The translations under genes were made by a program, and so were the position numbers. A stretch of 64,000 nucleotides of DNA from Lyngbya sp. HA4199-MV5 (GTDB lineage: Bacteria; Cyanobacteriota; Cyanobacteriia; Leptolyngbyales; Leptolyngbyaceae). Positions 61,490 through 64,000 of the stretch are shown piece by piece; the first letter of the stretch is position 1; every line of letters starts with the position of its first letter. Location of the stretch: contig JAHHHL010000009.1 in assembly GCA_019359375.1 (NCBI GenBank), positions 62,001 through 126,000 on the forward strand, read 5' to 3'. The notes below the pieces were generated by a model. That model made no database searches, was not told the DNA's origin, and saw only the letters and a list, made by a program, of their open reading frames with translations.

Positions 61490-61751
61490 GGCTTATCGCG
61501 GCACTATTTAAAGGCGATCCACAGCAAGCTCCGTGCTCACAGGGTCACCTAATTGACTCACCAACTATAGAAGAGGTCATGGAAAGAAAGTCTTAACAGA
61601 TAGTGAAAAATGGCGATCGTGCCAAGTGTTGGTGTTCTGAGGTCGATCGAGTTCTGCAGTAAAAAATGCTGGTTTTTTCTTTGAAGTTGTCAGCATCAGA
61701 GCCTATACTGGATATTCTGGCTAAAACTTTTAGACAATTAGAGGAAGTTAG
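61490..61751. other. divergent spacer between amylase and rpsD
   Basis: The rpsD half is AT-rich and ends with GAGGAAG seven bases before the ATG. No ribosomal-protein neighbours precede rpsD, so its promoter must be here. I see no obvious S4 autoregulatory pseudoknot and cannot fold it by hand. Confidence 0.35.
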
Positions 61752-62360
61752 ATGTCGCGATATCGAGGTCCGCGCCTGCGGATTGTGCGTCGGCTAGGAG
61801 ATTTACCTGGCTTGACCCGCAAAGCACCCAGACGGGCATATCCCCCTGGTCAGCATGGTCAAAACCGTAAAAAACGCTCCGAATATGCGGTGCGTTTAGA
61901 GGAGAAGCAAAAGCTCCGGTTCAACTATGGCTTAACCGAGCGTCAGCTTCTACGCTACGTGCGTAAGGCTCGTCGTGCTGCTGGTTCTACCGGGCAAACC
62001 CTGCTGCAATTGTTGGAGATGCGCCTGGATAATACCGTTTTTCGTTTGGGCATGGCACCGACGATCCCCGGTGCTCGGCAGTTGGTGAACCACGGGCATG
62101 TAACGGTGAATGGTCGCGTGGTGGATATTCCCAGCTATCAGTGCCGTCCTGGTGAAGTGATCGGTGTGAAAGATCAAGATCGTTCTCGCAAGATTGTGGA
62201 AACCAATTTGCAGTATCCAGGGTTGGCAAACTTGCCCAGTCATTTAGAGTTCGATAAGAACAAGCTGACAGGTAAGGTCAACAGTGTGATCGATCGCGAA
62301 TGGGTAGCACTGCAAATCAACGAACTGTTGGTGGTTGAGTACTACTCTCGACAAGCTTAA
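61752..62360 (+). CDS. rpsD: 30S ribosomal protein S4
   Basis: The 202-residue protein shows the S4 N-terminus ([21 protein letters not shown]) without the zinc-binding cysteines. The S4 RNA-binding fold follows ([47 protein letters not shown]), and the C-terminus is [14 protein letters not shown]. It binds 16S rRNA early in 30S assembly. It stands alone as in many cyanobacteria, and has its own terminator. Confidence 0.97.
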   Translation: MSRYRGPRLRIVRRLGDLPGLTRKAPRRAYPPGQHGQNRKKRSEYAVRLEEKQKLRFNYGLTERQLLRYVRKARRAAGSTGQTLLQLLEMRLDNTVFRLGMAPTIPGARQLVNHGHVTVNGRVVDIPSYQCRPGEVIGVKDQDRSRKIVETNLQYPGLANLPSHLEFDKNKLTGKVNSVIDREWVALQINELLVVEYYSRQA

Positions 62361-62423
62361 CGCGCTACTTTTACGCTTCAGTTTCACCGCGGCATTTGAA
62401 ACAGCTAAAAGTAAAGCATTTTT

Positions 62424-62465
62424 GCAGCCTTCTGAACCCGTCAGTCAGGAGGCTGCTTTTTGCAT
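62424..62465 (+). terminator. Rho-independent terminator of rpsD
   Basis: The hairpin GCAGCCTTCTGA / TCAGGAGGCTGC pairs in 11 of 12 positions and is followed by TTTTT on the plus strand. It begins about 60 bases after the rpsD stop. Confidence 0.85.
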
Positions 62466-62502
62466 GAGTGGTGAATGGGGAGAACGGAAAAAAGCCTCTT
62501 GC

Positions 62503-62877
62503 CTATCCCCAAGAATCCAGGTCTAATGCCTGAGAGCCGCCGCGCTCTAACTGGGTGAGAATTTTGCCCAGTTGTGACCAGATCAGCCAACCAATGAGAA
62601 CCGTCAACGGGAGCGCGATCGCATAGGATAGCTGGGTCGTAAAGCCAAAGACTTCCATGCCAGATGACAAAAACAGGCAAATGCCCAGAGAGATTCCCAA
62701 GAAGGGTAGAAAGAGCTGCATCCCTTGCAAGGTGGCTAGTGTGCGGGTCGATCGGTTTTTTGACCAGTCCTGAACCGATTTTTTCAAAACAGACTCAAAA
62801 GCAGCACCAGAGGTCAGGCTGATAAAGAGACCGAGAATCAGCAGTACGTATGGCGGTTCGGGAAGAGAATACATCAT
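62503..62877 (-). CDS. small conserved membrane protein
   Basis: The ORF track starts 17 codons further upstream; the first of two adjacent ATGs (MMYSLPEPPYVLLILGLFISLTSG) is a more natural start. The 124-residue product has three predicted helices (PYVLLILGLFISLTSGAAFE, LFLPFLGISLGICLFLSSGMEVFG, YAIALPLTVLIGWLIW) and a polar tail. It looks like a conserved cyanobacterial protein of unknown function. It follows the UbiB-family gene's end on the opposite side, so it is not in an evident operon. Confidence 0.5.
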   Translation of the reverse strand: MMYSLPEPPYVLLILGLFISLTSGAAFESVLKKSVQDWSKNRSTRTLATLQGMQLFLPFLGISLGICLFLSSGMEVFGFTTQLSYAIALPLTVLIGWLIWSQLGKILTQLERGGSQALDLDSWG

Positions 62878-62971
62878 GAATGAACGCGATGAAATTTTGG
62901 ACATTGAGCGTCGAGTGAGCCGTACCACTCGTCAATCCTGACGTTTTCTAACCCTACACCGTTTCGGCGTT

Positions 62972-64000
62972 CTATGTTTTACGAATTGCGGTTAAAGCAG
63001 AGGGTATGAGAGCCGCTGTGCCTGCTGTAGAAAACTCAGTGAGCGCACCGATCGCAGCATTAAACAAGCGTGCAGGCTGAAGGTCGTCTTTGATCAAGTG
63101 CCACAAGCGCTGCACTTCTTCGGTATGAAGCCGATCGTCTTCTGTGAGAGCAATGATCAACTGCCGACGGAGAAACTTGCCTTCGTCCGACAGCAGAAAT
63201 TGCAAGCCCAGTTGTGCGGTAGGCAACAGGTCAAAGGACTGATCACTGCGAGCGATCGCAATCAAATTCTCCAGACGCTCCCATTGAAACTTTCCGTCTT
63301 TGAACAGCACTTCCAGCAAGCGGCGGCGTAGTGCAGGTGATTCGCCCGTCAGCAACCGTTGCGCCACATAGGGATAGGCAACATCGACAATCTTGAAGTT
63401 TGGATTGAGCGTCAGCGCCAGCCCCTCTTGCGTCACCAGCGATCGAATAATCAACGCAAACTTGGCAGGTAAGCGAAACGGATACTCGTACATGAGTTCC
63501 GAAAAGCGATCAGTAATCGTTTTGAAGTTGAAATCTTTCACGCTTTCGCCCACTATGTCTCCCAGGACGGCTTCTAAGGCTGGCACGATCGGCTGAATAT
63601 CTGTATCCGGGGTGAGAAAGCCCAGCTTTACAAAGTCTTTTGCCAGATCGACATAATCTTTGTTGATGAGGTGGACGACGGCATCGACGATCGTTTCCTT
63701 CGCAGACTCCTCAAGCTGATCCATCATCCCGAAGTCGATGTAAGCCATCTGAGCCGTTAGGGGATCACTGATCGCCCTGCCACCCTGAACATCACAATGG
63801 GGTGCCATCGCAAACAGATTACCGGGGTGAGGGTCGGCGTGGAAAAAGCCATACTCCAAAAGCTGACGCAATCCAGACGTAACCCCGATTTCAATCAAAG
63901 CATCCGTCCCCAGCCCAGCTTCACGAATTTTGTTGGTATCGGTCAGCTTAAAGCCGTGAATCCACTCCAGAACCAGCACATGCTGACTGCTGTAGCGCCA
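62972..64000 (-). CDS. UbiB/ABC1-family atypical kinase (5' end outside window)
   Basis: The frame is open to the right edge, so the N-terminal part, including the family's KxGQ motif, is missing. The visible 343 residues include VLEWIHGFKLTD, the catalytic loop FFHADPHPGNLFAM and the metal-binding YIDFGMMDQLEE, then a helical C-terminal domain. UbiB/ADCK proteins support isoprenoid-quinone metabolism; in photosynthetic organisms relatives act in plastoquinone and tocopherol turnover. A 30-residue insertion (CDVQGGRAISDP) lies between the two kinase motifs. Confidence 0.9.
   Translation of the reverse strand, partial: WRYSSQHVLVLEWIHGFKLTDTNKIREAGLGTDALIEIGVTSGLRQLLEYGFFHADPHPGNLFAMAPHCDVQGGRAISDPLTAQMAYIDFGMMDQLEESAKETIVDAVVHLINKDYVDLAKDFVKLGFLTPDTDIQPIVPALEAVLGDIVGESVKDFNFKTITDRFSELMYEYPFRLPAKFALIIRSLVTQEGLALTLNPNFKIVDVAYPYVAQRLLTGESPALRRRLLEVLFKDGKFQWERLENLIAIARSDQSFDLLPTAQLGLQFLLSDEGKFLRRQLIIALTEDDRLHTEEVQRLWHLIKDDLQPARLFNAAIGALTEFSTAGTAALIPSALTAIRKT

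Overview
The window is a stretch of cyanobacterial chromosome. The evidence is the dense scatter of HIP1 octamers (GCGATCGC), a high-light-inducible chlorophyll-binding protein, the plastid/cyanobacterial ribosomal protein PSRP-3 (Ycf65), a SigG-type ECF sigma factor with its anti-sigma gene beside it, a serA-prmA pair, many small conserved cyanobacterial hypotheticals, and the polypurine heptamer repeats (GGCAGAAGG type) that filamentous cyanobacteria carry between genes. I cannot assign a genus; a filamentous non-heterocystous lineage is a guess. Both window edges cut a gene.

Layout. 0-5 kb: a truncated gene, an atypical response regulator, a Nif11-domain protein, then on the minus strand a Na+/H+ antiporter, an SPFH/stomatin protein and a pentapeptide-repeat protein. 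5-13 kb: argD, a DUF4160/DUF2442 pair, two related secreted proteins (one frameshifted), a coiled-coil antitoxin/PIN toxin pair, prmA, serA, a conserved membrane protein and an Hlip. 13-19 kb: an AT-rich orphan gene, a DMT exporter, a GNAT acetyltransferase, a carotenoid-isomerase-like oxidoreductase and an IS630-family element with TA-flanked ends. 19-24 kb: a conflict-type locus, with a 1155-residue caspase-STAND NTPase-WD40 protein divergently paired with a Trypco1-domain protein, and a perfect inverted repeat between them. 24-28.5 kb: a compact synthase-dependent exopolysaccharide operon (HlyD-like fusion protein, Alg8-like synthase fused to a beta-helix-like domain, PL14-like lipoprotein). 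29-38.5 kb: secreted pentapeptide protein, SDR, D-Ala-D-Ala carboxypeptidase, ThiO-like oxidase, a second VapBC-type pair, penicillin-binding protein 1C and a pseudopilin. 38.5-48 kb: glgB, ycf65, a HAD phosphatase-like protein, a TPR protein, a methyltransferase, ruvB and a Wzm/Wzt-type polysaccharide exporter. 49-64 kb: mreB-mreC-mreD, murJ, a class V aminotransferase, moaC, tRNA-Arg(ACG), a GGCT-like protein, sigG with its anti-sigma gene, alpha-amylase, rpsD and a truncated UbiB-family kinase gene.

Themes. Envelope biology is concentrated here: MreBCD, MurJ, PBP1C, a DacB-type carboxypeptidase, an Alg8-like polymer synthase and a Wzm/Wzt exporter. Glycogen/starch metabolism appears twice (glgB, amylase).

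The most striking non-genic feature is a family of six copies of a ~131 bp MITE-like element with CTAG ends. Each copy can fold into two local hairpins, and the right-hand stem shows compensatory changes between copies. Several copies sit exactly at stop codons. One lies between the convergent pseudopilin gene and glgB, and both stop codons fall inside its terminal CTAGs. Other dispersed repeats have entered reading frames without breaking them: a ~180 bp polypurine mosaic inside the transpeptidase domain of PBP1C, a short palindrome in the HAD gene, and a repeat forming the tail of the pentapeptide protein.
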